From Stenopsyche tienmushanensis (Eukaryota; Arthropoda; Insecta; Trichoptera; Stenopsychidae), in NCBI GenBank assembly GCA_008973525.1, contig WACJ01000129.1, positions 496,001 through 560,000 of the forward strand: a stretch of DNA of 64,000 nucleotides, in the 5' to 3' direction. How positions within the stretch are numbered: the first letter of the stretch is position 1; every line of letters begins with the position of its first letter. The position numbers and the translations under genes are program-made. Of the stretch, positions 55,870 through 64,000 are shown one piece after another. Below the pieces are notes generated by a model. It made no database searches. It saw only the letters and a list, made by a program, of their open reading frames with translations, and was not told the origin of the DNA.

Positions 55870-56100
55870 TAAGTGACTCATACTTCTCCCTGCAATTGTC
55901 CAGGCCCAGACGTGTAACGTTTATGAGCTATCTATTCCAGCTTAGATGAAATCTTCCGATGGGTTTACTGACATTTGGTCCCAATTCTAATATAGTACGA
56001 GGGACTTTATATGCTACTTGATCTCCCCTATGCAGAAGGTGGCAAAGAACGAATCATGTCCATGACCTCTCGGTTGGACCTCGTAACTCTCGAGGCGTGA
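55870..56100 (-). pseudogene. Degraded copy of the non-LTR C-terminal tail
   Basis: Nucleotide blocks CAGGCCCAGACGTG, GAAATCTTCCGATGGGTTTACTG, ATGCAGAAGGTGGCAAAGAACGAA and CATGACCTCTCGGTTGGACC follow 48175-48425 in order. Multiple frame breaks. Confidence 0.55.
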
Positions 56101-57480
56101 GATAATTTAAATATGTCTTTATTATACAATACCAAATGGATGCTCAAAAACATTCGAAATCAGGATTGGCACAGAATAAACATATGTCGGAATAGCGTCC
56201 CCATATCGGCAGGTATTTCATCGGGATTCTCGGGCATCGTATGCAAATGCAGTCGAGAACGTTCCGAATTGAAATATTTGGTCAGTGAACTTGTGGTATT
56301 TTATTTTTTAGGGGTTGGTACATAAAGTGGTCGCGTGTCGTGAAGCTAGCGCCTGACGTGTAACATCATAGCCATGATTGATTGCTACGTACGTCCAAAG
56401 GTTAAGCCCATTATTTGTCATGAAATAATATGTTTTCTTTCCTTATTATTATTCTGTGTTTACAAATTCCCATTTAGGATTCCCGAATGTAACATTTGTG
56501 ATTAATCCCTCCCGGCTGGAAGCATTCTTCCGCTAGGAAACGCTAATATAATAAAAGGCGATGATAAACAAATATTCTCTGGCCGGGATAACTCTACGAA
56601 CATGACTTAAATTTTATTTAGCCCGGAAATAATTCGAGCAATTAAGTTAATGGTTCAGTCCATGATGTTGGGGGGGGGGAGGGGTTGCGTATATAAAAAT
56701 AAACGGATGTCTCTTTTATGTCGCCCCCGTCCACTCAGGGGGGCTGCGTAAGCGAATACAACAATTTGCATTCTCCGAATACGGGATCATGTCCCAAATT
56801 ACACGTGCAATATTAATCGTGTGTAGACTACATCCAGGAGCTTATGTCCTAGCTAATGCTTACTTAATTAATGATGGAATAGGTCAAGGTGTTTCCCTTT
56901 GGAACCTTGAATGTGATAAGTACATCAAGGTTTTACAATCCTCCCAGGACTCGGATTATGTCTGCAACAAACCCCAAATTTCTTGCTTGCATCTACATTT
57001 CTACGTCCTAAAATTATATCAATCTGATCCATTCCCAATCTTCGGTTCTTATAAAATAATTGCGACTTTAAATTAAATTAATTAATAAAATGATTTATAA
57101 TTGTACGGTGGACGATATGTCATCCACACGCAATCCTCCGTGCTCATTCTGAATAGTGGAGGGGGTAACGGAAGGTCTCCGATAGTACTCCCGTAGGGGT
57201 TAAACTAGTATAGTCCACGGATCCCCTCTGAAACAACATTTTTATTTGGCGAACCGCTTCTTGAACATCATTATTTCTGATCCCATCCCAAGTCTAGGTA
57301 ATTCACGTTTCAAATTCTTATCTTCGACCAAACGATTTCACTATCATGTGGCATGTAGGCTTAGAACGTCATAGTTTTTCAAAAGAAGGTTAGTATTTCA
57401 ATCATGATTTCAACATGCCACTGAACATTCAGAAATAGATAATAATGAAGTTGAAGATTTCTATGTTCATGAATTGGGTC
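56101..57480. other. 1.4-kb stretch without a supported gene
   Basis: Unique; G10 tract at 56670-56679. The 95-codon plus frame at 56789-57076 (SQITRAILIVCRLHPGAYVL) lacks a motif. Confidence 0.45.
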
Positions 57481-57494
57481 GCTAATCCATTTCC

Positions 57495-57822
57495 GCAAAT
57501 GTGTTAACAGTGACCTCTTACCTCCCGTTGTCGATCTGGTGTGGGAAGTGGGAGTTGTGAAGAGTCGTCGGATAATCTTGGCTGCGAGGAGACGTTCTTC
57601 TCTCTCTCTCTGTCTGTCTCTCTCGTCGTCAACAAAGAAGTCAGCTAAGACGAGATTATTTCTATTCAACACCCGTCTACTTCCATCCCTCCGCTCGGCT
57701 TCATAACGACCCGAAAAAAGAACGAACCCGCATATGAGCGCAGCCATCTTGACGAGCACTTGATGAAACGGAGAGCGACCCGGGGACTCTGACCCGCGAG
57801 GGCCCCTACTCCACTACACTCC
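57495..57822 (+). mobile_element. LTR-A copy 11, subfamily 2
   Basis: TTACCTCCCGTTGTCGATCTGG, AAGAGTCGTCGGATAATCTTGG, a CT/TCTG-rich run, TTTCTATTCAACACCCGTCTAC, CCGCTCGGCTTCATAACGAC, GAACCCGCATATGAGCGCAG and CTACTCCACTACAC at the end. Closest to the 34992 copy. The 5' end is truncated. A primer-binding site follows, and a Y element is inserted immediately after it. Confidence 0.7.
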
Positions 57823-57824
57823 AT

Positions 57825-57836
57825 TGGTGTCAGAAG
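57825..57836 (+). promoter_or_regulatory. tRNA-Leu-type primer-binding site, cut by Y
   Basis: TGGTGTCAGAAG followed at once by the Y left end TAGGAAATCC. The rest of the site is displaced. Confidence 0.6.
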
Positions 57837-58400
57837 TAGGAAATCCAATCCCGGAATCCCGGACAATTTAAGGTGCCCGTGAATTCCGGCACTAGTAAAC
57901 GTAATCCCGAAAATTTCTGGATTGAAATTTTTATTTATCAGAAATTGTACACCTCACCAACATGTTGAAGGCTACTAAATTGAGACATTCTCGCCAAAAT
58001 TTGGACGCTTGGAAACAGTGGCGTAACTGTTAATTGGCAAGCTTGAGCGACGCCTAGGGGCAGTAACTGTCTAATCTATGTATACACATACAGAGTACAT
58101 ATATGTTTTTTTCAAATTGTTATATTAACCATTCCCTACCGGTGATGTATTTACTACACCTCAACTCTAATAATGGGAATATAGATATGAAATATAATAG
58201 ACACGGGATTCAGAATTTTTGTGTTCCTCCGTAATATAATTACGAATCACATCAAATCATTATATTATAGTATACAAGTATTCATCTGCAGCGACGGAAA
58301 TAAATAATTTGTCGGGAAATCTTATTGGTAATTTTTGATCAAATTTATCATTGTAATTTCTCAAACTATTAAAAATCCCGATCTCGGGATCATTTTCTGA
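57837..58400 (+). mobile_element. Y element (hAT-like MITE), copy 4, most complete
   Basis: Left end TAGGAAATCCAATCCCGG, arm with GGACGCTTGGAAACAGTGG and GCGACGCCTAGGGGCAG, the Y core from CTACCGGTGATGTATTTACT to AATAATTTGTCGGGAAATC, and the start of the right arm GATCAAATTTATCATTGTAA ending ATCCCGATCTCGGGATCATT. The terminal GGATTCCCTA of copy 1 is missing at the right. About 560 bp, no coding capacity. Confidence 0.7.
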
Positions 58401-58518
58401 GAGGAGTCCTGCAAACGTTTAGCTTGCAATGAATAAATTAATATCCTCCTTGTCCCTCATTGTCTTCTTCGTGGGGGTCTTGCAAGACTACGAGGTGAGC
58501 GGATACACTACGCTTCAA

Positions 58519-58530
58519 TGGTGTCAGAAG
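58519..58530 (+). promoter_or_regulatory. Second primer-binding-site-like sequence
   Basis: TGGTGTCAGAAG, preceded by GATACACTACGCTTCAA; possibly the end of another, unrecognised LTR at 58430-58517 (starts near a TGAATAAATTAA, with CTTCTTCGTGGGGGTC). Confidence 0.4.
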
Positions 58531-59837
58531 AGTTAAAATTTCATATTATAAATGAATCAACCAATTGTTATGACTATTGAAGTACAGGACATACATTGCG
58601 GTTGACGGTTTGCTACGCTGTAATTTTAACACGTACATAACCGGTTTTATTTCCGTTGGTCTCATGGTCGGGTTGAGTACGATGTGACAAATTCATTGCT
58701 TTTTAAAACTGCCATCTGCTGCACATTTCTGCATGAAACTGTTTTGAGTAATGTATATGGTCCGAGTTAAAACATCAGATGTCAGAATGATTTCCACCAT
58801 GCATTATGATTCGCTTGGGCTCAAAATCGCCACATGACACAATTAAATATATAATTTATGTTGTGAATTTAAATGTATAATATTACAATATTCATTTACA
58901 AGCTAATATCAGACATTCCCTGATCTATGACACCCTTGAGTGAATTCATCCCTGAAGTTTGCCAGCGTTGAAGTTGAAGGGCAAAATTAGAAATTTGAAC
59001 TTCGGTTCGCCCGATTAAAGATTTACAACTGCTTTGTTTCAAGAACTTGTTACAAATTCCATCAGAGGGCTCGATTTAGAGCTGTAGTGTTGTCAATTTT
59101 TAAGGGCTTATTAGCGCTGACTAATGACTGCAGAAGGGGTAATAAACGACCGTCGAAAAGTATTCCAAGTGAGCAATCAATACGCCGGGCCCAAAAAACG
59201 AAACAAACACGGAGAAATATATCTTTATCGCATACAGTATTAAAAGCCGGAGAAATAGCGGACTCCATGCAAGCACGAAGGCTCCACCGGTCAGGTGGTA
59301 ACCGGCACCGGCCAGGGAACGACCGGTTTTTGCCGCACTAATCCATATGACCATTACGACTACATAATCCGCACGATACACGTATGCATTCGTATTATTA
59401 AGCCCCGCTCGTTTTTCATGGTCAAAATAGACGATAGGGATTCGGTAATGGTGTATTACACCAAAATTATGTAAGAAATTTAATGCCCTATAAATGCTGC
59501 CACGCCCGGGGTCAGCCCGTGGTTTAGGGGTTTTGCGGATCCGCGTGCGAAATAATTATTATAAGCTGACGTGTTATGTATTGTACTAATCCCCGCCGAC
59601 CCAACAATTTCAACCCGGATAGTATAATAATAGCTTCCAAATCGTTCCGACATCGTGTCATTTTATCTCAGAATAACACATGTTTGTAAAAACAAGTCCA
59701 ATTGAATAGAGTAATATCTCTGTTTTATTAGAACCCCCTACTCCCACGTCCTTTTCCATAATAAATTAGTTATTTTCTTTGAGTGATAAGTAGACAAAAA
59801 TCCAATATATACCTACATAGGTGGATCACTCACCCCT
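58531..59837. other. 1.3-kb unique stretch with a GC-rich island
   Basis: 59120-59560 is GC-richer (CACCGGTCAGGTGGTAACCGG, CACGCCCGGGGTCAGCCCGT). Overlapping frames on both strands (59087-59381) have no motif. Candidate conserved non-coding block; no repeat copy in the window. Confidence 0.4.
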
Positions 59838-59895
59838 ATGATATCCCTGGCGTAGACAAGATCTTCCGACGAGTCTACTGCCACTCGCTCCCGCG
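59838..59895 (-). repeat. Scrap of the non-LTR C-terminal tail
   Basis: GGCGTAGACAAGATCTTCCGAC and GTCTACTGCCACTCG match 48240-48285. Confidence 0.4.
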
Positions 59896-60289
59896 CACTT
59901 TTCAATTAATCAACAATAGGCAAACCAAAGGCATGCAAGCGAATGTGCGTTATACAAAACAAGCGGGGAATGATCCGCCTTTTCTTCCCAGTGTAATATC
60001 TTCTATTGTGTAGCAAACCCAGCGTTTGCCTACTGCTTTTGACAATCTACCGCTATTTTGACAGTTGGCTACTGTTTTGATAATTCGCCACTGATATTAT
60101 GACACCTCATGGGAGGTCGGGAATGGTATCATCCGAGTATTCCTACTTCTTTCTGAAAATCCAAAACTAGATAGGCTTGCAATTTTCCCAGAATTTTCTT
60201 TTACGTTACAGTATTCTTGGGAAATTTTCTAAAAGGACACGTATTTAATTTTATAATATACAAATTGTTTTGCATATGAAAGGACAATA

Positions 60290-60720
60290 AATTTTGGGAG
60301 TTAGGGGGGTCTCACACATAGGCCCTATTTATTTACAAAATTTGTTCAAATTGGGCACCTCTGCTTTCAACTGTAGTTGTCTGGAGTAGCAATTTTTTCA
60401 TTCATTTTTGCAAAGGCGGTGGTTATTCTTTCAATTAGAATTTATTTTGTGAGCATCTCTGTCGTATAAATTATTTTTTTACACGTCCCTAGACAAAGAA
60501 ATCCAGTGGTGTCAGATCTGGAGACCGTACAAGTCACGAAATATAGCACGTCCCCAAACAAAGAAATCCAGTGGTGTCAGATCAGGAGATTCCTTAACTC
60601 CCCTAGCTCCCAAAAATTGTTTGTGTCCTTGTGCAAAATATTTTGTATAATACATATATAACGGTACAATATGCACCAGATTAAGTGTTACCTGTTGAAA
60701 ACGCAATAGTTTTATCAATT
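60290..60720 (-). pseudogene. Tc1-like DDE transposase C-terminal part
   Basis: Minus frame: QFLGARGVKESPDLTPLDFF then VWGRAIFRDLYGL, the third catalytic region of Tc1-type transposases (SPDLTPLDFFLWG). Downstream, after a 65-bp tandem duplication that repeats PDLTPLDFFVWG out of frame (units 60482-60524 and 60547-60589), frames give ERITTAFAKMNEKIATPDNY, the family C-terminus (RI..A......). N-terminal parts are absent. Different family from T and the mariners by sequence. Confidence 0.72.
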
Positions 60721-60989
60721 CACAACTTTAAGAAAAATACAATTATCAAGCAGTATTTGTATTAAATATTTAACATGATTTTGACCTGAACAAGTCCTCA
60801 CTTTTTTGTGGCTGTTCGCTGCTTAAAAATTAATACTACTTTTGCTTCAATCTTAAACATGGTTAACTTATTGTATAACAATCCGGAGGATCTTGAGTAT
60901 CTTCTCACCAAGGAAATTCAGTATAATATACACAAAAGTCTTGCAATCATTTAAAACAATTATGTCCAAAGTGATATATTTCGACTAAT
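60721..60989. other. AT-rich DNA upstream of the non-LTR element
   Basis: No frame or repeat recognised; a stop at 60972-60974 precedes the reverse transcriptase frame. Confidence 0.45.
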
Positions 60990-60998
60990 AATTCATAT

Positions 60999-62042
60999 TT
61001 GAAACTTTTTAAAGCAGGAATTCATGGTAACCTGCTGAGATGGTTGGCCTCCTACATCGGACGAAGATCCCAGGCTGTCGTAAGCAATGGATTTAAATCT
61101 AACTGGCGGTGTATTCCCTCAGGTGTACCGCAGGGCTCGCTTCTGGGACCGCTACTCTTTATATTTTTTGTCAACGACATTGGTGATTGCTTCAGTAACT
61201 CAAGGTTTCTCTTGTTTGCTGACGACATGAAAATCCTCAAAACCATTGAATCTATCTCTGATATCGCAGCCTTCCAAGATGACCTAGACAGATTTGCGGA
61301 ATATTGCCGAATAAATAAATTAGATCTTAACGTTTCAAAATGCGCTCTGGTTACTTTTTCTCGGAAAAAAAATCTTCTAAATTCGGTATATTTTCTTAAT
61401 AATCAGGCTGTCCCAAGAGTAAACTCTTTTAGGGATTTGGGTGTCATTCATGATAATAAAATGCTTTTTGATAGACATATTGATTTAATGGTTGCTAAAG
61501 CATCTAGATCATTGGGCTTTATTATCAGATGTTCTAGGGAGTTTCGGTCTGTCAAAACCATTAAAATTTTATATTGCTCTTACGTAAGAAGTCATCTTGA
61601 GTATGCGAGCCAAATCTGGAATCCATATTACTCAATTTATAGTGATAGAATTGAAGCGATTCAAAAACGTTTTTTACGATATCTCTCATTTAAATGCAAC
61701 ACAATGGATGTCAACTATATATCTAGATGTCGTAGATTCCATATTCTTCCATTATATCTTCGTCGCAACGTAGCTGATATAATTTTTCTTTCAAAACTTC
61801 TTAAAGGCGCCATCGATTGTCCGGCAATATTAAACAAGTTTTCATTATCAGTTCCTATTCGCTCCAGACGTAGATGGCCCCTTTTACGTATTCCCATTTT
61901 TTCCACTAACTATCGTCAGAACTCATACATCGTCAGAGTGTGCGGCTTATACAATGGCTTAGATGTGGATGTGGACCTATTTAATGATAGCTTGTCCACT
62001 ATAAAAAATTCATTTGCACTGTCGTTCTTCAAGCCATCTTAA
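60999..62042 (+). CDS. Reverse transcriptase, C-terminal half (non-LTR)
   Basis: Encodes the palm and thumb part of a non-LTR reverse transcriptase that would copy element RNA at the genomic target. 347 codons are open. Residues 5-30 resemble the segment before motif B (GIHGNLLRWLASYI). SGVPQGSLLGPLLF (41-54) is motif B. LLFADDMKIL (71-80) holds the FADD active-site pair of aspartates. NKLDLNVSKCALVTFSRKK follows, then SFRDLGV, and RSHLEYASQIWNPYY with a basic IQKRFLRYL in the C-terminal domain. The usual length of such a protein is 800-1000 residues including endonuclease; those N-terminal domains are missing. The first codon shown is TTG, not a real start: no ATG lies upstream before the stop at 60972, so this is a truncated reading frame. 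The lack of any frameshift or stop contrasts with every other element here and implies recent insertion. Not expected to be functional. Confidence 0.88.
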   Translation: MKLFKAGIHGNLLRWLASYIGRRSQAVVSNGFKSNWRCIPSGVPQGSLLGPLLFIFFVNDIGDCFSNSRFLLFADDMKILKTIESISDIAAFQDDLDRFAEYCRINKLDLNVSKCALVTFSRKKNLLNSVYFLNNQAVPRVNSFRDLGVIHDNKMLFDRHIDLMVAKASRSLGFIIRCSREFRSVKTIKILYCSYVRSHLEYASQIWNPYYSIYSDRIEAIQKRFLRYLSFKCNTMDVNYISRCRRFHILPLYLRRNVADIIFLSKLLKGAIDCPAILNKFSLSVPIRSRRRWPLLRIPIFSTNYRQNSYIVRVCGLYNGLDVDVDLFNDSLSTIKNSFALSFFKPS

Positions 62043-62286
62043 TATTAACATAAATGCTAATTCCTGTTTTTTGCTGTTTTCTACTGTTTATTAGTGTTTT
62101 TTTAAATTTCTTATTTGTGTTTTTTCCCTTTTTTCGGTATATCAATTTATATGTATCAAATTCTTTTTTTTTCTTTTTTAAATTAATTTTATTTCTTGTT
62201 AGCTGAAGAAACTTATAAATGGCTTCTGTTTAACTACTTAATTATTTTATTTCTGTAATAGCTGTAAGTTTCTCTTGAAAATATAT

Positions 62287-62311
62287 AAATAAATAAATAA
62301 ATAAATAAATA
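62287..62311 (+). repeat. (AAAT)n tail of the non-LTR element
   Basis: Six AAAT units immediately after the 3' UTR; the retrotransposon tail. Confidence 0.85.
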
Positions 62312-62338
62312 TCCACACTCAACACAAATAGTACCTAT

Positions 62339-62695
62339 GTATGAGGTTCATCTAAAAAGTAAGGTTACAAGAACTCCATAGGGGGGATCCCAGTGGCTTA
62401 TTTGATCCCGCGTGTTTGTCGGCTATTTTGTTCAGTCATAATAAATTATTCCAATGGAAAGATGGTCACGCACTTGCGCCACCTTTCATCCATGTGAGAT
62501 TAGTGGTGTCATCCGTTTTTTTTTAATTTGCTGAACAATGCCGCCATTAATATCCATCGGAAGCTCGTGAAATTTTATGGCAGTGATGTGATGAGTCGAC
62601 AATATGTCACGAAATGGGTTAGGTTGTTCAGAGAAGGCTGTACTAATACTCACGACGAGACAAGGAGTGGGAGACTTCTTTAATGATTTTTTCTG
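62339..62695 (+). pseudogene. mariner-Z 5' terminus and transposase N-terminus
   Basis: Terminus GAGGTTCATCTAAAAAGTAAGGTTACAAG, leader with GATCCCGCGTGTTTGTCGGC and ATTTTGTTCAGTCAT, then a plus frame NLLNNAAINIHRKLVKFYGS, DVMSRQYVTKWVRLFREGCT and NTHDETRSGRLL. This is the N-terminal HTH of a mariner transposase (K....YG.D.MSR..V..W...FREG..N..DE.RSGRP). The rest is deleted after RSGRLL. It lies 28 bp after the non-LTR tail. It is the key copy for reading all other mariner-Z fragments. Confidence 0.85.
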
Positions 62696-63087
62696 TGCGA
62701 TTGCGCTGTTAACGGCAGTTTGACAGCTACAATTAAAAACATGCAACATAAATTGATTTATCTACTCGTCAACATGTTTTGATTTAAAATTATTATTTTA
62801 AAATGTATATTAGAAAATAAATGGCAAACATGTATGAAATTGAGTTATTTGCAAACACTGAAATAGGCCACAGAACATTTATCATTTCCTGCTTTCAATT
62901 TGTTCCGGCATCCTTGAGCGAATGGAACAAAAGTAAAAAATAATAACGCTGCCATTTGTAGAGTTGCATTTCATTTTAAACCTCAGTTGCAACGAACTAC
63001 CACGTAAAATTGAAAACTTCCCAATAAAAACCAAACCCACTACATCCACAATGACAATACAATTTCTACACAACTTTAATTATTATA
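62696..63087. other. Unique AT-rich stretch
   Basis: No gene or repeat recognised; the minus frame 62882-63073 lacks a motif. Confidence 0.5.
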
Positions 63088-63520
63088 CAGGGTAATTCAA
63101 TGAAAACTCTTTTTAACATAAATAAAATAAGTTGCTTGTGAGATATATACTATTTTTTTTTTTATTATTTAGAAGAATAAATCATGGCAATAAATATATC
63201 GCCGCAGTCCTGTCGGAATCACATCTTGTATGTTTCTAAATCGTTAAGTTTAAGTCAAAAGAAGTTGCTTAATTAAAATCGCAGAAAGGCTAAATTCTTG
63301 TGAACGATGATAAATTGACTGCATCGGGCTTTTCCGTACACTCTCACGCACAGCAGCGATGTTTTTAACAGACCTTGCGTTTTGATGATGTACGTGTATT
63401 GGCTGATTATTTATCGAATCAACCAAACGTTAAATAGTCGACTCGGTAGGATGATTGTAGCGATGATAAAGAATACGCAATCCGCGGAACGTTTCTAGAA
63501 TTAAACACTAATTTTGAAAA
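63088..63520 (-). pseudogene. Tc1-like element with HTH and one terminus, internally deleted
   Basis: Left boundary TATACAGGGTAATTCAATGAAAAC fits the ACAGGGTG.TTCA-type terminus of Tc1-like elements with TA outside. On the minus strand at about 63430-63260 an open frame reads HHQNARSVKNIAAVRESVRK, SPMQSIYHRSQEFSLSAIL and IKQLLLT, a classic Tc1-like HTH (family: RSVENIAAV.ESV...P..SI.RRSQELGLS...L.RIL). The catalytic domain is missing between the HTH and the terminus. Shares the VRESVR...H.S block with 53385-53797. Confidence 0.75.
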
Positions 63521-63556
63521 TAAAATTTGATATTTTTTACAAATTTTTCAACATTA

Positions 63557-63718
63557 CCCAATCGGCAACGGTGCACGCGCAAAAAGCGATCAGTCGGTAT
63601 GCAGGTGCAATGTCTCCGTAGGGCCACAAGAGATGGCGCTGTTAAAATAACACATTGCGCCTGAAGAGAGACGGAAGATGACGCTGTTAATCTGGCGAAT
63701 TAAATCGCCCACGCCACA
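63557..63718 (-). mobile_element. LTR-A copy 12, minus, 5' part
   Basis: ACCCAATCGGCAACGGTGCAC, AGCGATCAGTCGGTATGCAGG, GGCCACAAGAGATGGCGCTG, TTAATCTGGCGAATTAAATC and the reversed 5' end CGCCCACGCCACA at 63718. The 3' two thirds are absent. Confidence 0.73.
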
Positions 63719-63933
63719 CTAATTTTATCAATCTACTTATTAGTGCCAATCTACCATATAATACTAACAAGATTATTTATAATAATTAGAGAGAATTATG
63801 ACGGTAGCTTGTGTGTTATGACAGCCCTGAACGAAAAATGCTCAAAAACCATAAATGACTGTAATATTATGATAATGTAAAGAGAGAAACAATGCTTTAT
63901 CAATATCGAAGCTACCCACTTAGTGCTTATGAA

Positions 63934-63991
63934 GTTTCACTTGTATAGGTGGAGTAGCCAATTTGTTCTACTCCACCTATACAAGTGAAAC
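63934..63991. repeat. Perfect 23-bp inverted repeat
   Basis: GTTTCACTTGTATAGGTGGAGTA (63934-63956) is repeated as its exact reverse complement at 63969-63991 with a 12-base loop. It could be a small foldback element, a junction artefact or a cruciform-forming site. It lies at the very end of the window, so any further context is missing. Confidence 0.85.
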
Positions 63992-64000
63992 ATGGACATA

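Larger units (their letters stand above)
60990..62311 (+). mobile_element. 5'-truncated non-LTR retrotransposon
   Basis: The element starts within the reverse transcriptase, runs through the coding end at 62042, a T-rich 3' UTR of about 240 bp and an (AAAT)n tail at 62287-62311. 5' truncation plus a simple-repeat tail are typical of target-primed reverse transcription. I could not identify a target-site duplication by eye. The tail unit AAAT and sequence type suggest an insect non-LTR clade of the jockey/CR1/I group, not decided further. Confidence 0.8.

Noticed and set aside
57379..57759. 126-codon minus frame as a gene
   Set aside because: It is the reverse strand of an LTR-A copy including its CT run; similar shadows occur at 8676, 25983, 36621 and 46011.
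60509..60521. TGGTGTCAGATC as a primer-binding site
   Set aside because: It is part of the antisense of the Tc1-like SPDLTPLDFF codons, present twice through the tandem duplication.
1..64000. tRNA, rRNA or CRISPR-like arrays
   Set aside because: No tRNA B-box/A-box pair, rRNA core sequence or regularly spaced direct repeat with unique spacers was seen by eye.

Overview
The window is most likely arthropod, probably insect, nuclear DNA. It is AT-rich, has no operon-like or densely coding layout, contains no rRNA or tRNA that I can see, and is packed with decayed transposable elements of types common in insect genomes: mariner/Tc1, hAT-like and piggyBac-like MITEs, a Helitron-like family, non-LTR retrotransposons, and an LTR family primed by tRNA-Leu. 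I found no host gene that I can defend. The species cannot be named from the sequence.

The only long uninterrupted reading frame is the 3' half of a non-LTR retrotransposon reverse transcriptase at 60999-62042, followed by a 3' UTR and an (AAAT)n tail. It is 5'-truncated but free of frameshifts, so it is the youngest insertion here. All other protein traces are short and broken: mariner transposase pieces of three subfamilies (HTH with ARWVP-like motif, first catalytic aspartate, C-terminus), Tc1-like pieces, and a non-LTR C-terminal tail at 48124-48399.

Repeat families that recur through the window, with names used only here: LTR-A (about 420 bp, TGTAGCGTGGG...GTTACA, often followed by a tRNA-Leu primer-binding site), with at least 12 copies or pieces in both orientations and no gag/pol; mariner-1 (terminus TACGAGGGTTGTCC...AAGTACCT) with its 'X core'; mariner-Z (terminus GAGGGTCATC...AAGTAAGGTTACAA); mariner-L; Y (hAT-like MITE, TAGGGAATCCAATCCCG termini); R (GC-richer, 0.3-0.7 kb); V (AT-rich); H (Helitron-like); T (Tc1-like, internally deleted).

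Layout: 0-6 kb mariner-Z, Y and mariner-1 pieces; 6-14 kb mostly unique AT-rich DNA with R, LTR-A/mariner-L, a TIR element (10278-10731), V and Tc1-like debris; 14.7-15.4 kb LTR-A/mariner-L chimera; 17-26 kb X-core mariners, a piggyBac-like MITE, V and an LTR; 28-37 kb dense LTR-A and R; 37-40 kb largely unique; 40-51 kb mariner, R, LTR-A, the non-LTR tail, V with a nested MITE; 51-64 kb LTR-A, T, Y, Tc1-like debris, the non-LTR element, mariner-Z, T and a terminal hairpin. Between these lie unique AT-rich stretches, some with GC-richer islands that could be conserved non-coding elements.

The most interesting structural observation is that several mariner-1 copies carry the same non-transposase segment (X core) where the catalytic centre should be, between mariner N- and C-terminal parts and mariner-type ends. 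This suggests a non-autonomous, internally substituted mariner family that has been amplified.
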